A model generated the notes under the pieces. That model ran no database searches. It was not told the DNA's origin and worked only from the letters and a program-made list of their open reading frames with translations. From Nereida sp024640765 (GTDB lineage: Bacteria; Pseudomonadota; Alphaproteobacteria; Rhodobacterales; Rhodobacteraceae), in the NCBI GenBank assembly GCA_024640765.1, contig JAHEEK010000001.1, positions 190,218-254,217 of the forward strand: 64,000 bases of DNA. The letters are read 5' to 3'. How positions within the stretch are numbered: the first letter of the stretch is position 1; every line of letters begins with the position of its first letter. Of this stretch, positions 15,941 through 25,400 are shown in pieces. Made by a program: the position numbers and the translations under genes.

Positions 15941-18900
15941 GCACACGTTTGGCAAATGGCGGCCGTCTGATTGACCGAAGCGCCAAAGTAGATTTCACAT
16001 TTAACGGCAAACGCCTGAGCGGTTTTGCAGGTGACACTTTGGCTTCTGCCCTTTTGGGGGAAGATCAGATGTTGATGGGCCGGTCGTTTAAGTATCACCG
16101 TCCGCGTGGTGTGGTAGCGTCCGGTGCCGAAGAGCCGAATGCGTTGATGAATTTGGGTGAAGGCAATACGTTTGAACCCAACGCGCGCGCCACAACCACA
16201 CCGCTATTCGGGGGCCTGAAGGCCGTTAGCCAAAACCACTGGCCCAGCCTTGAATTTGATGTCGGTGCTATCAACAAGCATTTGTCACGTTTTTTGCCTG
16301 CGGGTTTTTATTACAAGATGTTCATTCACCCGCGGCCTTTGTGGAAGCATGTCTATGAGCCGTTTATTCGTCGTTCTGCGGGCCTTGGCCGAGCACCTGA
16401 CGCTGAAGCGCGTGATCCCGATACCTATGAGCATTTCTATCATTACACGGATGTTTTGATCATTGGGGGCGGCACGGCGGGTTTGAGTGCTGCTCTTACC
16501 GCAGGGCGTGCCGGTCTTGATGTGACTTTGATGGAACAAAATGGCGAGTGGGGCGGCCGCGCACCTGTTGATGCAACCTGTGGTGGGCCGTCTGAAATTG
16601 ACGGTGTTTCCGTTGATGAGTGGATCAATAAAGCCGTTCAAGCCCTTGAAAAGATGAAGAATGTCACTTTGCGGACCCGTACAATGGGCGCGGGTGTGTA
16701 TGACCACGGGTATGTTCTTTGCTATGAGCGTCTGCGCGATCACGCGCCAGAACTGGATGGTCCGCGGCACCGTTTGTGGAAAGTCCGCGCGCAGCAGATC
16801 ATCACAGCAACCGGTGCGATTGAGCGGCCTTTGTCTTTTGCTGGTAACGATATTCCGGGCGTTATGTTGGCGTCCGCGGTGCGTGATTATGCTGTGAACT
16901 ACGGCGTCAGCGCGGGCGACCGCACGGTTGTTGTGACCAACAATGACGATGCGTACCGTACGGCGATTGCCATGGTTCAGGCGGGCTTGTCCGTGCCTGC
17001 CATTGTTGATGCGCGCACGATGCCGGATCAGGGGCTCGTGTCCCAGGCCCGCGCTTTGGGCATTGAAGTAAAGCAGGGCATGGGTATCGCCAAAGTCAAA
17101 GGCACCAAACGTGTGACCGGTGTCGCGCTTTGTTTGCAAGCAGGCGAAGGTGCCGTCCTTGAGGAAATCAAATGTGACGTGGTTGCAATGTCAGGCGGCT
17201 GGAGCCCCGTTGTACACATGTGGTCACATTGCGGTGGGAAGCTGACGTGGGATGAGGACGGGCAGTTTTTCCGCCCTGATCCAGATCGCGCGCCAACAAG
17301 CCACGACGGCAAAGCGTTTGTAAGTGTTGCTGGTGCTGCGAACGGACATATGATGCTGGGCGCAGGCCTTGCTGATGGTGCAAGCTGTGCAGGTAAAGTC
17401 ATTGCTGCGTGCGGCAAACAAGTGAAAGCCAAAGATCCTGTACCGTCTGCAACAGATGTGGCTGAGGCGCCAATGGCACCGGTATGGATTATGCCCCAAG
17501 GCGCGAATATCTCGCTGCGTGCGAAGATGTGGTTGGACTATCAGAACGACGTGAAAGTGAGCGATGTTCAGCTGGCTGCCCAAGAGGGCTATGAGAGTGT
17601 TGAGCACACCAAGCGCTACACTACGCTTGGCATGGCTACAGATCAGGGTAAGCTCAGCAATATCAACGGTCTGGCGGTTCTTTCAGGTGCGCTTAATGCG
17701 CCAATTCCAGCTGTCGGCACTACCACATTCCGTCCGCCTTACACGCCGATCTCTATGGGATCGATCGCAGGTGAGGCGAAGGGTGATATTTTCCAACCCA
17801 TGCGCCGAAGCCCACTTCACGACTGGCATGACGACAACGGCGTGTACTGGGAGCCGGTGGGTCACTGGCGTCGTCCATATTGCTACACGCGTGATGGCGA
17901 GAGCCACGCAGATGCAGTTAACCGCGAAGTGAAAAACACGCGTGAAAACCTTGGTTTGCTGGATGCCTCAACCTTGGGTAAGATCATTGTCAAAGGCCCA
18001 GATGCGGGTCGTTTTCTTGACATGCTCTACACGAACATGATGTCGAACCTGAAAGTCGGCCGTTGCCGCTATGGTTTGATGTGCTCTGAGAACGGCTTTT
18101 TGATGGATGACGGCGTTGTTGCGCGCATCGATGAGGACACGTGGCTGTGCCACACCACGTCCGGTGGGGCGGATCACATTCATCAACACATGGAAGAGTG
18201 GCTCCAAACCGAATGGTGGGACTGGAAAGTCTACGTTGCCAACGTCACTGAGCAATATGGTCAGATCGCTGTTGTCGGCCCGAATGCGCGCAAAGTTCTC
18301 GAAACCCTTGGTGGGATGGACGTGAGCCAAGACGCGCTGTCATTTATGGAATGGGCTGATGGTACGCTCGCGGGTATTGATGTTCGCATTTTCCGCATCA
18401 GTTTCTCGGGTGAGTTGTCCTACGAGATTGCCGTGAAGGCAGGCCAAGCCCGCGCCCTTTGGGACGCAATCTATAAAGCGGGCCAAGACTTTGGCGTGAT
18501 GCCCTACGGTACTGAAACCCTTCACGTTCTTCGCGCTGAAAAGGGCTTTATCATGATCGGTGACGAGACTGATGGCACGGTCATCCCGCAGGACCTGAAC
18601 CTCCAATGGGCACTGTCGAAGAAAAAAGAAGACTACCTTGGCAAGCGCGCACATGAGCGTAGCTTTATGGCCGATCCTGCGCGCTGGAAACTGGTTGGTT
18701 TGCTGACTACGGACCGCAGCGTGATCCCTGATGGAGCGTATGCGGTTGCAGACGGGGTCAATGATAATGGTCAGTGCAATACACAAGGACGCATCACATC
18801 AAGCTACTACTCCGCCACAATGGAGCGGGGCATTGCCATGGCGCTGGTTAAGGACGGTCCGGACCGCATGGGCGAAGTGTTGACCTTACCCAAGACGGAC

Positions 18901-18972
18901 GGAACCGAAGTGCGTGCGGAAATCGTTGATCCTGTGTTCTATGATAAAGAGGGGGCTAAGCAAAATGTCTAA
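15937..18972 (+). CDS. soxA: Sarcosine oxidase subunit alpha
   Basis: 1011 aa, the usual length. Order of domains: an N-terminal 2Fe-2S-ferredoxin-like region (DFTFNGKRLSGFAGDTLASAL), a Rossmann FAD/NAD-binding domain starting at DVLIIGGGTAGLSAAL (~172), and a C-terminal aminomethyltransferase-type folate-binding domain from ~600 (FRPPYTPISMGSIAGE, RENLGLLDASTLGKI, EIAVKAGQARALWDA). The folate domain captures the methyl group as 5,10-methylene-THF. I start at the ATG overlapping the soxD stop (15937) rather than the in-frame ATG at 15916. Confidence 0.96.
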   Translation: MSTRLANGGRLIDRSAKVDFTFNGKRLSGFAGDTLASALLGEDQMLMGRSFKYHRPRGVVASGAEEPNALMNLGEGNTFEPNARATTTPLFGGLKAVSQNHWPSLEFDVGAINKHLSRFLPAGFYYKMFIHPRPLWKHVYEPFIRRSAGLGRAPDAEARDPDTYEHFYHYTDVLIIGGGTAGLSAALTAGRAGLDVTLMEQNGEWGGRAPVDATCGGPSEIDGVSVDEWINKAVQALEKMKNVTLRTRTMGAGVYDHGYVLCYERLRDHAPELDGPRHRLWKVRAQQIITATGAIERPLSFAGNDIPGVMLASAVRDYAVNYGVSAGDRTVVVTNNDDAYRTAIAMVQAGLSVPAIVDARTMPDQGLVSQARALGIEVKQGMGIAKVKGTKRVTGVALCLQAGEGAVLEEIKCDVVAMSGGWSPVVHMWSHCGGKLTWDEDGQFFRPDPDRAPTSHDGKAFVSVAGAANGHMMLGAGLADGASCAGKVIAACGKQVKAKDPVPSATDVAEAPMAPVWIMPQGANISLRAKMWLDYQNDVKVSDVQLAAQEGYESVEHTKRYTTLGMATDQGKLSNINGLAVLSGALNAPIPAVGTTTFRPPYTPISMGSIAGEAKGDIFQPMRRSPLHDWHDDNGVYWEPVGHWRRPYCYTRDGESHADAVNREVKNTRENLGLLDASTLGKIIVKGPDAGRFLDMLYTNMMSNLKVGRCRYGLMCSENGFLMDDGVVARIDEDTWLCHTTSGGADHIHQHMEEWLQTEWWDWKVYVANVTEQYGQIAVVGPNARKVLETLGGMDVSQDALSFMEWADGTLAGIDVRIFRISFSGELSYEIAVKAGQARALWDAIYKAGQDFGVMPYGTETLHVLRAEKGFIMIGDETDGTVIPQDLNLQWALSKKKEDYLGKRAHERSFMADPARWKLVGLLTTDRSVIPDGAYAVADGVNDNGQCNTQGRITSSYYSATMERGIAMALVKDGPDRMGEVLTLPKTDGTEVRAEIVDPVFYDKEGAKQNV

Positions 18973-19531
18973 GGCGATCTCGGCCCTGAACGGGCAACGT
19001 TTTGAAGGGGCAGTTACGGTCAAAGACCTTGGCCCGCGCGGCATGATTACACTGCGCGGCGATCTTTCATCTGCCGCTCTGAAAAAAGCGGCCACAAGTG
19101 CCAGTGGCGCAGAAATGCCCCAAGCCGGCATGTGCACGATAGCGAAAGATCAAGGCATTGCCTGGATGTCGCCTGACGAAATTCTGGTGGTTCTTCCCTA
19201 TGCGGATGTGGATGGCGCGATCGCGAAGATGGGCAAAACGCTGAAAGATACGCACCACTTGTTGGCGGACGTTAGTGACGCGCGCAGCATCATTCGCGTA
19301 CAAGGTACGGGCGTGAGAGACGTTATTGCGAAATTGAGCCCCGCTGATATGCGCCCAAGCAGTTTTGCTGTTGGCACGATGCGCCGGACGCGGATGGCCC
19401 AAGTTGCTGCTGCTTTCTGGATGCGGGATGCGCGCACAATCGACGTGATCTGCTTCCGCTCTGTGTCCGAGTACGTCTTTGGTATTTTGAGCGTTGCCGC
19501 AGCCGAAGGTGCAGAGGTTTATCCAAAGTAG
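18965..19531 (+). CDS. soxG: Sarcosine oxidase subunit gamma
   Basis: 188 aa. Resembles the SoxG family: VKDLGPRGMITLRGDL near the N-terminus, WMSPDEILVV, LADVSDARSIIRVQG, and FRSVSEYVFGIL near the C-terminus. Start codon lies 8 nt inside the soxA end (ATGTCTAA overlap), supporting this start over one further upstream. Completes soxBDAG. The folate-handling partners often seen after soxG (purU, folD, glyA) are absent; sodB follows instead. Confidence 0.92.
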   Translation: MSKAISALNGQRFEGAVTVKDLGPRGMITLRGDLSSAALKKAATSASGAEMPQAGMCTIAKDQGIAWMSPDEILVVLPYADVDGAIAKMGKTLKDTHHLLADVSDARSIIRVQGTGVRDVIAKLSPADMRPSSFAVGTMRRTRMAQVAAAFWMRDARTIDVICFRSVSEYVFGILSVAAAEGAEVYPK

Positions 19532-19572
19532 CCAGCGCACGAAAATAACTGGCTCGCATTTGAACGCGCCCC

Positions 19573-19601
19573 TTGACGTGGGGGCGGTGTCGCCTCATTT
19601 C
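19573..19601 (+). promoter_or_regulatory. Candidate sodB promoter
   Basis: A consensus-like -35 TTGACG at 19573-19578 is followed 17 nt later by a poor -10 (CATTTC, 19596-19601), about 50 nt before the sodB ATG. It overlaps a GC hairpin (CGCCCC 19567-19572 / GGGGCG 19581-19586). Weak evidence only. Confidence 0.3.
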
Positions 19602-19649
19602 ATGCGGTAGCGATCCGTAATATCAATTGACGAGAGAGGAGCCTCACAG

Positions 19650-20249
19650 ATGGCTTTTGAACTTCCTGATCTTCCTTATGCACATGATGCGCTTACTGCG
19701 CACGGTATGTCCGCAGAGACGCTTGAGTACCACCACGACCTGCACCACAAGGCTTACGTGGACAACGGCAACAAATTAATTGCTGGCACCGAGTGGGACG
19801 GCAAATCCATGGAAGAGATCATCGTCGGCACATATGACGCGACGTCCGTTTCCCAAAACGGCATCTTCAACAACATCAGCCAGCTTTGGAACCACAACCA
19901 GTTTTGGGAGATGATGGGCCCGAACGCGTCTGCAATGCCGTCCGAGCTTGAAAAAGCGCTTGTGGAGAGCTTTGGTTCAGTCGACGAATTTAAATCCCAA
20001 TTCAGCGCTGCTGGCGCAGGCCAATTCGGTTCTGGCTGGGCATGGTTGGTGAAAGATACCGACGGCGCGTTGAAGGTGACAAAGACAGAAAACGGTGTGA
20101 ACCCGCTTTGCTTTGGTCAAACTGCTCTGCTTGGTTGTGATGTATGGGAGCACAGCTACTACATTGATTTCCGCAACAAGCGTCCTGCGTATCTGACCAA
20201 CTTCCTCGATAACTTGGTCAACTGGGAGAACGTCGCTTCACGCATGTGA
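19650..20249 (+). CDS. sodB: Superoxide dismutase [Fe/Mn]
   Basis: 199 aa iron/manganese superoxide dismutase. Metal ligands are visible: H27 in LEYHHDLHHKAYVDN, H in LWNHNQFW (~82), D and H in DVWEHSYYIDF (~164-168). NPLCFGQTALLGCDVW fits the alphaproteobacterial Fe-type group. GAGAGGAG ribosome site. Own hairpin terminator follows. Placement next to the H2O2-producing sarcosine oxidase is notable but may be coincidental. Confidence 0.96.
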   Translation: MAFELPDLPYAHDALTAHGMSAETLEYHHDLHHKAYVDNGNKLIAGTEWDGKSMEEIIVGTYDATSVSQNGIFNNISQLWNHNQFWEMMGPNASAMPSELEKALVESFGSVDEFKSQFSAAGAGQFGSGWAWLVKDTDGALKVTKTENGVNPLCFGQTALLGCDVWEHSYYIDFRNKRPAYLTNFLDNLVNWENVASRM

Positions 20250-20276
20250 TAGCGCGCCCGCTTCTCGAATAATTGC

Positions 20277-20310
20277 GCCGCCGCCTGAGGATATCAGCGG
20301 CGGCTTTTTT
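20277..20310 (+). terminator. sodB Rho-independent terminator
   Basis: GCCGCCGC (20277-20284) pairs with GCGGCGGC (20297-20304), followed directly by six T. Stem can extend with CTGA/TCA. Lies 28 nt after the sodB stop. Confidence 0.92.
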
Positions 20311-20329
20311 CATTTGACCCGCCGCTAGA

Positions 20330-21226
20330 ATGGGCGCACTGCATGCGGTCATGACTGAGAGTTTCAAAGGTGTTGCGGCCATGATTGCCGCCTGTGTCGT
20401 GTGGGGGCTGTCACCACTTTTCTACGCACAGTTCAGCGATATCCCGACCATTGATATTTTGGCGCACCGGACTCTTTGGTCGCTTTTGTTGTTCGCGGGC
20501 GTTTTGATGTTTCAACGCCGCTTGTCACAAATCCCCAAGGCTCTTTCGACCCCGAAGAACATTGCAATCATCACGACCGCGTCGGTGATGATTGCAATTA
20601 ATTGGGGCCTGTTCATTTGGGCTACAAAAGTGGGGCGTGTTACTGAAACATCGCTTGGATATTACATCTTCCCGCTTGTGGCGGTTGTTTTGGGCATGTT
20701 GGCTTTTGGTGAAAAGTTGAGCCGCGCCCAAGCCCTTGCGGTTGGCCTTGCAGTAGTTGCAGTAAGCGTGTTGGCGATCGGTACACAAACCCCACCGTGG
20801 ATTGCTTTGGCTTTGGCTGTGACCTTCGGGATTTACGGATTAATCAAAAAGCGGCTGGAGGCGGGTCCTGTCGTTTCCGTGGCGTGCGAAGTGCTGTTAT
20901 TTGCGCCGCTCGCTGCTGTGTGGTTGATCTGGTTTGGTGATCTGACGGTCTTTGGCAATCTTACGGAACTGCTCTTTTTGGCACTTTGCGGGCCTATGAC
21001 GGCCATTCCGCTGATGTTTTTCTCATATGCGACCAAGCGTGTTCGTCTTGGAACCGTTGGCTTGGTCCAATACTTGAACCCCACACTGCAGTTCGTCTGC
21101 GCGGTTTTGATTTTCAAAGAACCGTTTGGTGTCTGGCACGGGGTTGCCTTCGCCCTTATTTGGACCGCCCTTGCGCTGTACTCTGCCGCATCGTTGCCCA
21201 AAAGTCGCGCTCACCGCGCGGCGTAG
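20330..21226 (+). CDS. rarD: EamA family transporter RarD
   Basis: 298 aa with ten hydrophobic segments. The RarD subgroup signature is present: AACVVWGLSPLFYAQF at the N-terminus, LAHRTLWSLLLF, NWGLFIWA, SLGYYIFPL, and KKRLEAGPVVSVACE. RarD proteins were linked to chloramphenicol sensitivity; substrate is not established. The ATG at 20330 has no clear ribosome site; the ATG at 20351 is an alternative. Confidence 0.88.
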   Translation: MGALHAVMTESFKGVAAMIAACVVWGLSPLFYAQFSDIPTIDILAHRTLWSLLLFAGVLMFQRRLSQIPKALSTPKNIAIITTASVMIAINWGLFIWATKVGRVTETSLGYYIFPLVAVVLGMLAFGEKLSRAQALAVGLAVVAVSVLAIGTQTPPWIALALAVTFGIYGLIKKRLEAGPVVSVACEVLLFAPLAAVWLIWFGDLTVFGNLTELLFLALCGPMTAIPLMFFSYATKRVRLGTVGLVQYLNPTLQFVCAVLIFKEPFGVWHGVAFALIWTALALYSAASLPKSRAHRAA

Positions 21227-21312
21227 TTGGGTTTTGACCCAATATGTAGGGTAGGCTAAGAAGATGTGGCACACACTGCGTTGGGTGCTACAGAACAACG
21301 AAGAGGGCTGTC

Positions 21313-22425
21313 ATGGCTGGAACTGCATTGAATACTTTAGAGAAAGTCGCGATTGCCGGTGTGAGCATTGTGACTGTTGGGGTGCTATACGCGTTCTATC
21401 CTGGTGGTCTGAACGAACCGCTTAGCAAGATTGCAGCACAGCCACAGGCCGCTGTGGAGCAGCCGGAAATAGCTGTTAGCGCTGAAATTGCAGATGCCCC
21501 AGCTGAGACGGTTGTGACACCCGCACCAACTATTGAAGCCCCGGGAATTGTCGTGATTGAGCCTGCCTCACCGGAAGTTGCCCCTGCAGCCACGCCGCTG
21601 CAGGTTGGGTTCAGGGTTGATCCCGAAGGTATGGCGTTAATTGCAGGCACGGGGCAGGCGGGCAGTACGTTGGCCGTTATGCTGAACGGTGCGGAAGTCA
21701 CGCGCGGTTCAATCGACGCGTTTGGCAACTTTGCTATTTTTGCGGATATTCCACCGTCTGAGGATGACCGCGTTCTGAGCGTGATGAGCGACCCCGATGG
21801 CGCGCAGATCGAAGACCCAAACCGGTTCATCATTGCAGGCGTGGGTGTCGCGCCCCAAAGCGATGGCGACAGTACAGATGAGCAAGTCAGCGAGGCCAAA
21901 GTGGTGATCGCCGCACAAGAAGACACAGTGAAAGTTATTCAAGGCCCAAGCACAGAGAACGCACCTGCGCCATCAACAGTGCTTGTGGATAGTATTGGCT
22001 ATGACAGTACTGGCGAAGTGCAACTCGCGGGTCGTGCGCCCAACGATGGAAATGTGCGGATTTACATAGACGGTGCTATTGTAAGCGATGCGCCTGTTGC
22101 GGATGGTGCATGGGGTAGTGATCTGCCCAATGTTGATCCGGGAACTTACACTTTGCGCATCGATGAGGTCAGCGCAGATGGAGACGTCACAAGCCGCGTA
22201 GAGTTACCATTCAAGCGTGAAACACCAGAAGTTTTAGCTGAAGTAGCGCAAAATCAAGCGAGCTTTACAAGTAAGACAGTACAGCCCGGAGCCACCCTTT
22301 GGGCCATCGCCGAAGAGCGGTATGGCAATGGTGTTTTCTACCTGAAGGTGTTTGAGGCCAATCGTGCTGCAATTGACGATCCGGACCTCATCTATCCCGG
22401 TCAGGTATTCACAATCCCCGAGTAG
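21313..22425 (+). CDS. LysM peptidoglycan-binding domain protein
   Basis: 370 aa. An N-terminal membrane anchor (VAIAGVSIVTVGVLYAFYPGG, ~12-32) is followed by a Pro/Ala/Glu-rich linker, two Ig-like bacterial repeats (GQAGSTLAVMLNGAEVTRGSIDAFGNF; GRAPNDGNVRIYIDGAIVSDAPVADGAWG), and a C-terminal LysM (VQPGATLWAIAEERYGNG...LIYPGQVFTIPE). Likely tethered in the inner membrane and binding peptidoglycan in the periplasm. Enzymatic activity is not apparent. Confidence 0.9.
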   Translation: MAGTALNTLEKVAIAGVSIVTVGVLYAFYPGGLNEPLSKIAAQPQAAVEQPEIAVSAEIADAPAETVVTPAPTIEAPGIVVIEPASPEVAPAATPLQVGFRVDPEGMALIAGTGQAGSTLAVMLNGAEVTRGSIDAFGNFAIFADIPPSEDDRVLSVMSDPDGAQIEDPNRFIIAGVGVAPQSDGDSTDEQVSEAKVVIAAQEDTVKVIQGPSTENAPAPSTVLVDSIGYDSTGEVQLAGRAPNDGNVRIYIDGAIVSDAPVADGAWGSDLPNVDPGTYTLRIDEVSADGDVTSRVELPFKRETPEVLAEVAQNQASFTSKTVQPGATLWAIAEERYGNGVFYLKVFEANRAAIDDPDLIYPGQVFTIPE

Positions 22426-22455
22426 CTTAGAGGCTGCTTGGATTTTGATCTAAGG

Positions 22456-22490
22456 CCTCCGGCGGGGATATTCGTGAACAAAAGAGGAGG
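22456..22490 (+). repeat. Dispersed 3'-intergenic element, copy 2
   Basis: Core GGATATTCGTGAACAAAAGA (22466-22485) framed by CCTCC (22456-22460) and GGAGG (22486-22490). It occupies the convergent gap between the LysM gene and tyrS. The same layout as copy 1, with different stem bases that still pair. Confidence 0.7.
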
Positions 22491-22492
22491 GC

Positions 22493-23743
22493 TTAGCCAA
22501 GCTTGATTAGCGCATGGCGTTTTTTGCCCGCACTCAGTTTGATGGGGTATGCAAGTGCCGTTGCATCGATCATCATGCCTGCATCTTCAAGTGGTGCATC
22601 GTCAATCTTTGCGCCGCCTTCTGAGATAAGGCGTTTTGCGTCTTTGCCAGATTTTGCAAGTCCAGATTTTACGATCAGTTGGACGATACTGATGCCTTCT
22701 GCCACGTCCGATGCGCTGATTGTAAGGGTAGGAAGATCATCCCCGACGCCACCCTTTTCAAAGACCTCACGCGCAGTTGCCTCTGCCGCCGCGGCAGCTT
22801 CTGCGCCGTGAAGTAGGGTGGTGACTTCGTTGGCAAGGATTACTTTTGCCTCGTTGATTTCTGACCCTTGCAGAGCGCCAAGGCGCTCGCATTCAGCTAC
22901 TGGCAGTTCGGTATAAAGCTTGAGGAACCGGCCAGTATCGGCGTCTGTTGTGTTGCGCCAGAACTGCCAGAAAAGGTAGGGGCTGAGCATATTTGCGTTT
23001 AGCCACACGGCACCATCTTGGCTTTTGCCCATCTTTTTGCCGTCCGAAGTGGTCAGCAGTGGCGAAGTCAGGCCGTACACTTCATTGTCGATCACGCGGC
23101 GTGTTAAATCGATCCCGTTGACAATGTTGCCCCATTGATCTGAGCCACCCATTTGAAGCGTACATCCATAGCGGCGGTTCAGTTCCATGAAGTCATAGGC
23201 CTGCAAGATCATGTAATTGAACTCGAGGAACGACAGGCTCTGCTCGCGGTCAAGACGGGATTTGACCGACTCAAAGGACAGCATGCGGTTCACCGAAAAA
23301 TGGCGACCGATGTCGCGCAAAAACTCCAAGTAGTTTAAGGTATCAAGCCATTCCGCGTTGTTCAGCATCAGCGCGTCTGTGTCGCCATCACCGTAATCAA
23401 GATATCGGGCGAATACTTTTTGCATGCCCGCAATATTTGCATCGATCTGTTCAGGTCCCAAAAGTGGGCGCTCGTCTGAACGGAATGACGGATCCCCCAC
23501 TTTGGTCGTGCCGCCGCCCATGAGGGTAATCGGCTTGTGACCCGTTTTTTGCAGCCAGCGCAGCATCATCACATTGAGCAAATGCCCTACGTGAAGTGAC
23601 GAAGCAGTCGCATCATAGCCGATATAGGCTGGAACAATCCCGTTGCTCAGCGCCTCATCCAGCCCTTGATAATCGGTGCAATCGGCCAGATAGCCGCGCT
23701 CCATCATAATGGCGATGAACTCCGATTTTGGGTGGTATGTCAT
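22493..23743 (-). CDS. tyrS: Tyrosyl-tRNA synthetase
   Basis: 416 aa class Ic synthetase. HIGH-type motif HVGHLL in ASSLHVGHLLNVM (~51-63), tyrosine-pocket LQAYDFMELNRRYGCTLQMGGSDQWGN region (~180-206), KMSKS-type KKMGKS (~237), and a C-terminal S4 RNA-binding domain (SGLAKSGKDAKRLISEGGAKID). Start ATG at 23743 has a good AAGGA site; the frame extends to 23899 but that segment is not family-like. Confidence 0.97.
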   Translation of the reverse strand: MTYHPKSEFIAIMMERGYLADCTDYQGLDEALSNGIVPAYIGYDATASSLHVGHLLNVMMLRWLQKTGHKPITLMGGGTTKVGDPSFRSDERPLLGPEQIDANIAGMQKVFARYLDYGDGDTDALMLNNAEWLDTLNYLEFLRDIGRHFSVNRMLSFESVKSRLDREQSLSFLEFNYMILQAYDFMELNRRYGCTLQMGGSDQWGNIVNGIDLTRRVIDNEVYGLTSPLLTTSDGKKMGKSQDGAVWLNANMLSPYLFWQFWRNTTDADTGRFLKLYTELPVAECERLGALQGSEINEAKVILANEVTTLLHGAEAAAAAEATAREVFEKGGVGDDLPTLTISASDVAEGISIVQLIVKSGLAKSGKDAKRLISEGGAKIDDAPLEDAGMMIDATALAYPIKLSAGKKRHALIKLG

Positions 23744-23819
23744 GGCGCTTCCTTCACGTATTTTCAAACCGTATAAGGGGGGAACGCCACGGCGGTAAAG
23801 GGGCTGAGGGGCACACAGG

Positions 23820-24923
23820 TTGAAAACAGTTATGATAAGATCGGTTGGTGCAATGTCGGGCACGTCTTTGGACGGTGTGGACACGGCCATTGTGCTCACG
23901 GACGGGGTGGAAATAGCTGGTTTCGGCGAGAGCGGCTTTCGCCCATATACGGCAGCGGAGCAAGATGTGTTGCGTTCTGGTTTGGGGTGCTGGCCAGAGG
24001 ATGATCTGGCGGATGTGGCCGAACTGGTCGAAACTGTTCATGCCCAAGTGCTTAGCGATTATGGTGATGCGGAGTTATTCGGGTTTCATGGTCAGACCCT
24101 AAGTCACGATCCTGCAAACCGCCGGACATTTCAAATTGGCGATGGGCAGGTGTTGGCAGATGTGTTGAATGCGCCGGTCGTCTGGGACTTCCGCTCGGCA
24201 GATGTAGAATTAGGCGGGCAGGGCGCGCCGCTTGCCCCTTTTTATCATTTCGCGCTGGCCAAACACATCGGCGCGCAGGGGCCAGTGGCATTCCTGAACC
24301 TTGGCGGTGTGGGAAATGTCACATGGGTTGATCCGCTACGCGCAAAGCCTGAGGAAAGTGGCGCACTTTTGGCATTTGATACCGGTCCGGCGAATGCGCC
24401 GATCAACGATGTGATGCAGCGCCATTTTGGCAAAACATTTGATGAAAATGGCGAAACAGCACGTTCGGGCACAGTTGATGATGAACTGGTGCAGGCGTTT
24501 ATTGCCCACCCTTATTTCAGCCAACTACCGCCGAAGTCACTTGATCGCGACAGCTTTCGCGGCGAACTTTCAGACATTGAACAGCTTCGCCCACAAGATG
24601 TTGTTGCGACGCTGACGGCGTGCGCTGCGGCGGCGGTCGCGCGTGGAGTTCAGTTTTTTCCTGAACCGGTGAGCCATGTGTACTTGTGCGGTGGCGGACG
24701 GAGAAACACCTATTTGATGGAACTACTGGCTCAATCCCTTGATGCAGAAGTGGTGGACGTGGATCACATCGGCATTGACGGCGATATGCTAGAGGCACAG
24801 GCATTTGCCTATCTGGCGGTACGTGTCGCGCGCGGAATGCCCACGTCATGTACGGGCACCACAGGTGTGGCTGCCGCTGTCGGAGGGGGGATTGTCAGCA
24901 AGCCGTCACCTGCAGCCACTTAG
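23820..24923 (+). CDS. anmK: Anhydro-N-acetylmuramic acid kinase
   Basis: 367 aa sugar kinase of peptidoglycan recycling, which opens and phosphorylates 1,6-anhydro-MurNAc. Visible: MSGTSLDGVDTA (ATP-binding/catalytic, ~12-23), FGFHGQTLSHDP, NLGGVGNVTW, FDTGPANAPIND, and the C-terminal LCGGGRRNTYLM. TTG start with GAGGGG upstream; the ATG four codons later (23832) is possible. Divergent from tyrS. Its end overlaps the DUF985 gene by 4 nt in a convergent manner. Confidence 0.95.
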   Translation: MKTVMIRSVGAMSGTSLDGVDTAIVLTDGVEIAGFGESGFRPYTAAEQDVLRSGLGCWPEDDLADVAELVETVHAQVLSDYGDAELFGFHGQTLSHDPANRRTFQIGDGQVLADVLNAPVVWDFRSADVELGGQGAPLAPFYHFALAKHIGAQGPVAFLNLGGVGNVTWVDPLRAKPEESGALLAFDTGPANAPINDVMQRHFGKTFDENGETARSGTVDDELVQAFIAHPYFSQLPPKSLDRDSFRGELSDIEQLRPQDVVATLTACAAAAVARGVQFFPEPVSHVYLCGGGRRNTYLMELLAQSLDAEVVDVDHIGIDGDMLEAQAFAYLAVRVARGMPTSCTGTTGVAAAVGGGIVSKPSPAAT

Positions 24924-25351
24924 CGTGGTATATCAAATTCTGGCGCGGCAAGGGTGAAACCATCAAAAGTAAACCCTGGCGTGACAGTGCAGCTGACTAA
25001 TGTGTAATCGCCTGTGGTGCGTGCGGCTTGCCAAGCATCTTTGGGCACCGTGAAATGCCCGTGCTGCCTTGCCAGAACATCACCGCCCAGAATGTGATCT
25101 ATAGCTGGCCCTTCGTCTGCCTCAGCAATGCTCAACACAAGTGGCGCACCCGCATGATAGAACCAAATCTCGGTTGCGTCGACTTTATGCCAGTGACTGC
25201 TTTGCCCTTCTCTGAGCAGAAAGTAGATGCATGTGCCTTCAGGTCGATCACCAGACGCAGCCGTATTTTCAGCGCCCCAAGTCTGGCGGTAATATCCGCC
25301 CTCGGGATGTGGCTGAAGCTTTAGGTGGTCGATAATTTGATCGGCTGTCAT
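24920..25351 (-). CDS. DUF985 cupin domain protein
   Basis: 143 aa single-domain cupin of the DUF985 family. Family start HPEGGYYRQTW (~15-25); cupin motifs SSHWHKVDATEIWFYHAGAPL and a second strand PKDAWQAART, ending CTVTPGFTFDGFTLA. Some members act as sugar epimerases or isomerases; the substrate is unknown. AGGAGA ribosome site. Confidence 0.9.
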   Translation of the reverse strand: MTADQIIDHLKLQPHPEGGYYRQTWGAENTAASGDRPEGTCIYFLLREGQSSHWHKVDATEIWFYHAGAPLVLSIAEADEGPAIDHILGGDVLARQHGHFTVPKDAWQAARTTGDYTLVSCTVTPGFTFDGFTLAAPEFDIPR

Positions 25352-25373
25352 GGCTATCTCCTGTCATGAAAAA

Positions 25374-25396
25374 GGCGCCCCTAGATCAAGGGCGCC
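25374..25396 (-). terminator. eno Rho-independent terminator
   Basis: On the minus strand, GGCGCCC (25396-25390) and GGGCGCC (25380-25374) form a 7-bp stem around 9 nt, followed by TTTTTC. Lies ~50 nt past the eno stop, with the dispersed element copy 3 between. Confidence 0.75.
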
Positions 25397-25400
25397 CTAA

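Noticed and set aside
16285..17139. 284-codon open frame on the minus strand within soxA
   Set aside because: Lies wholly inside soxA, has odd His/Arg-rich composition, no ribosome site and no recognisable domain; a mirror of codon bias.
19567..19586. Hairpin CGCCCC/GGGGCG as soxG terminator
   Set aside because: No T-tract, and it overlaps a likely -35 of sodB.
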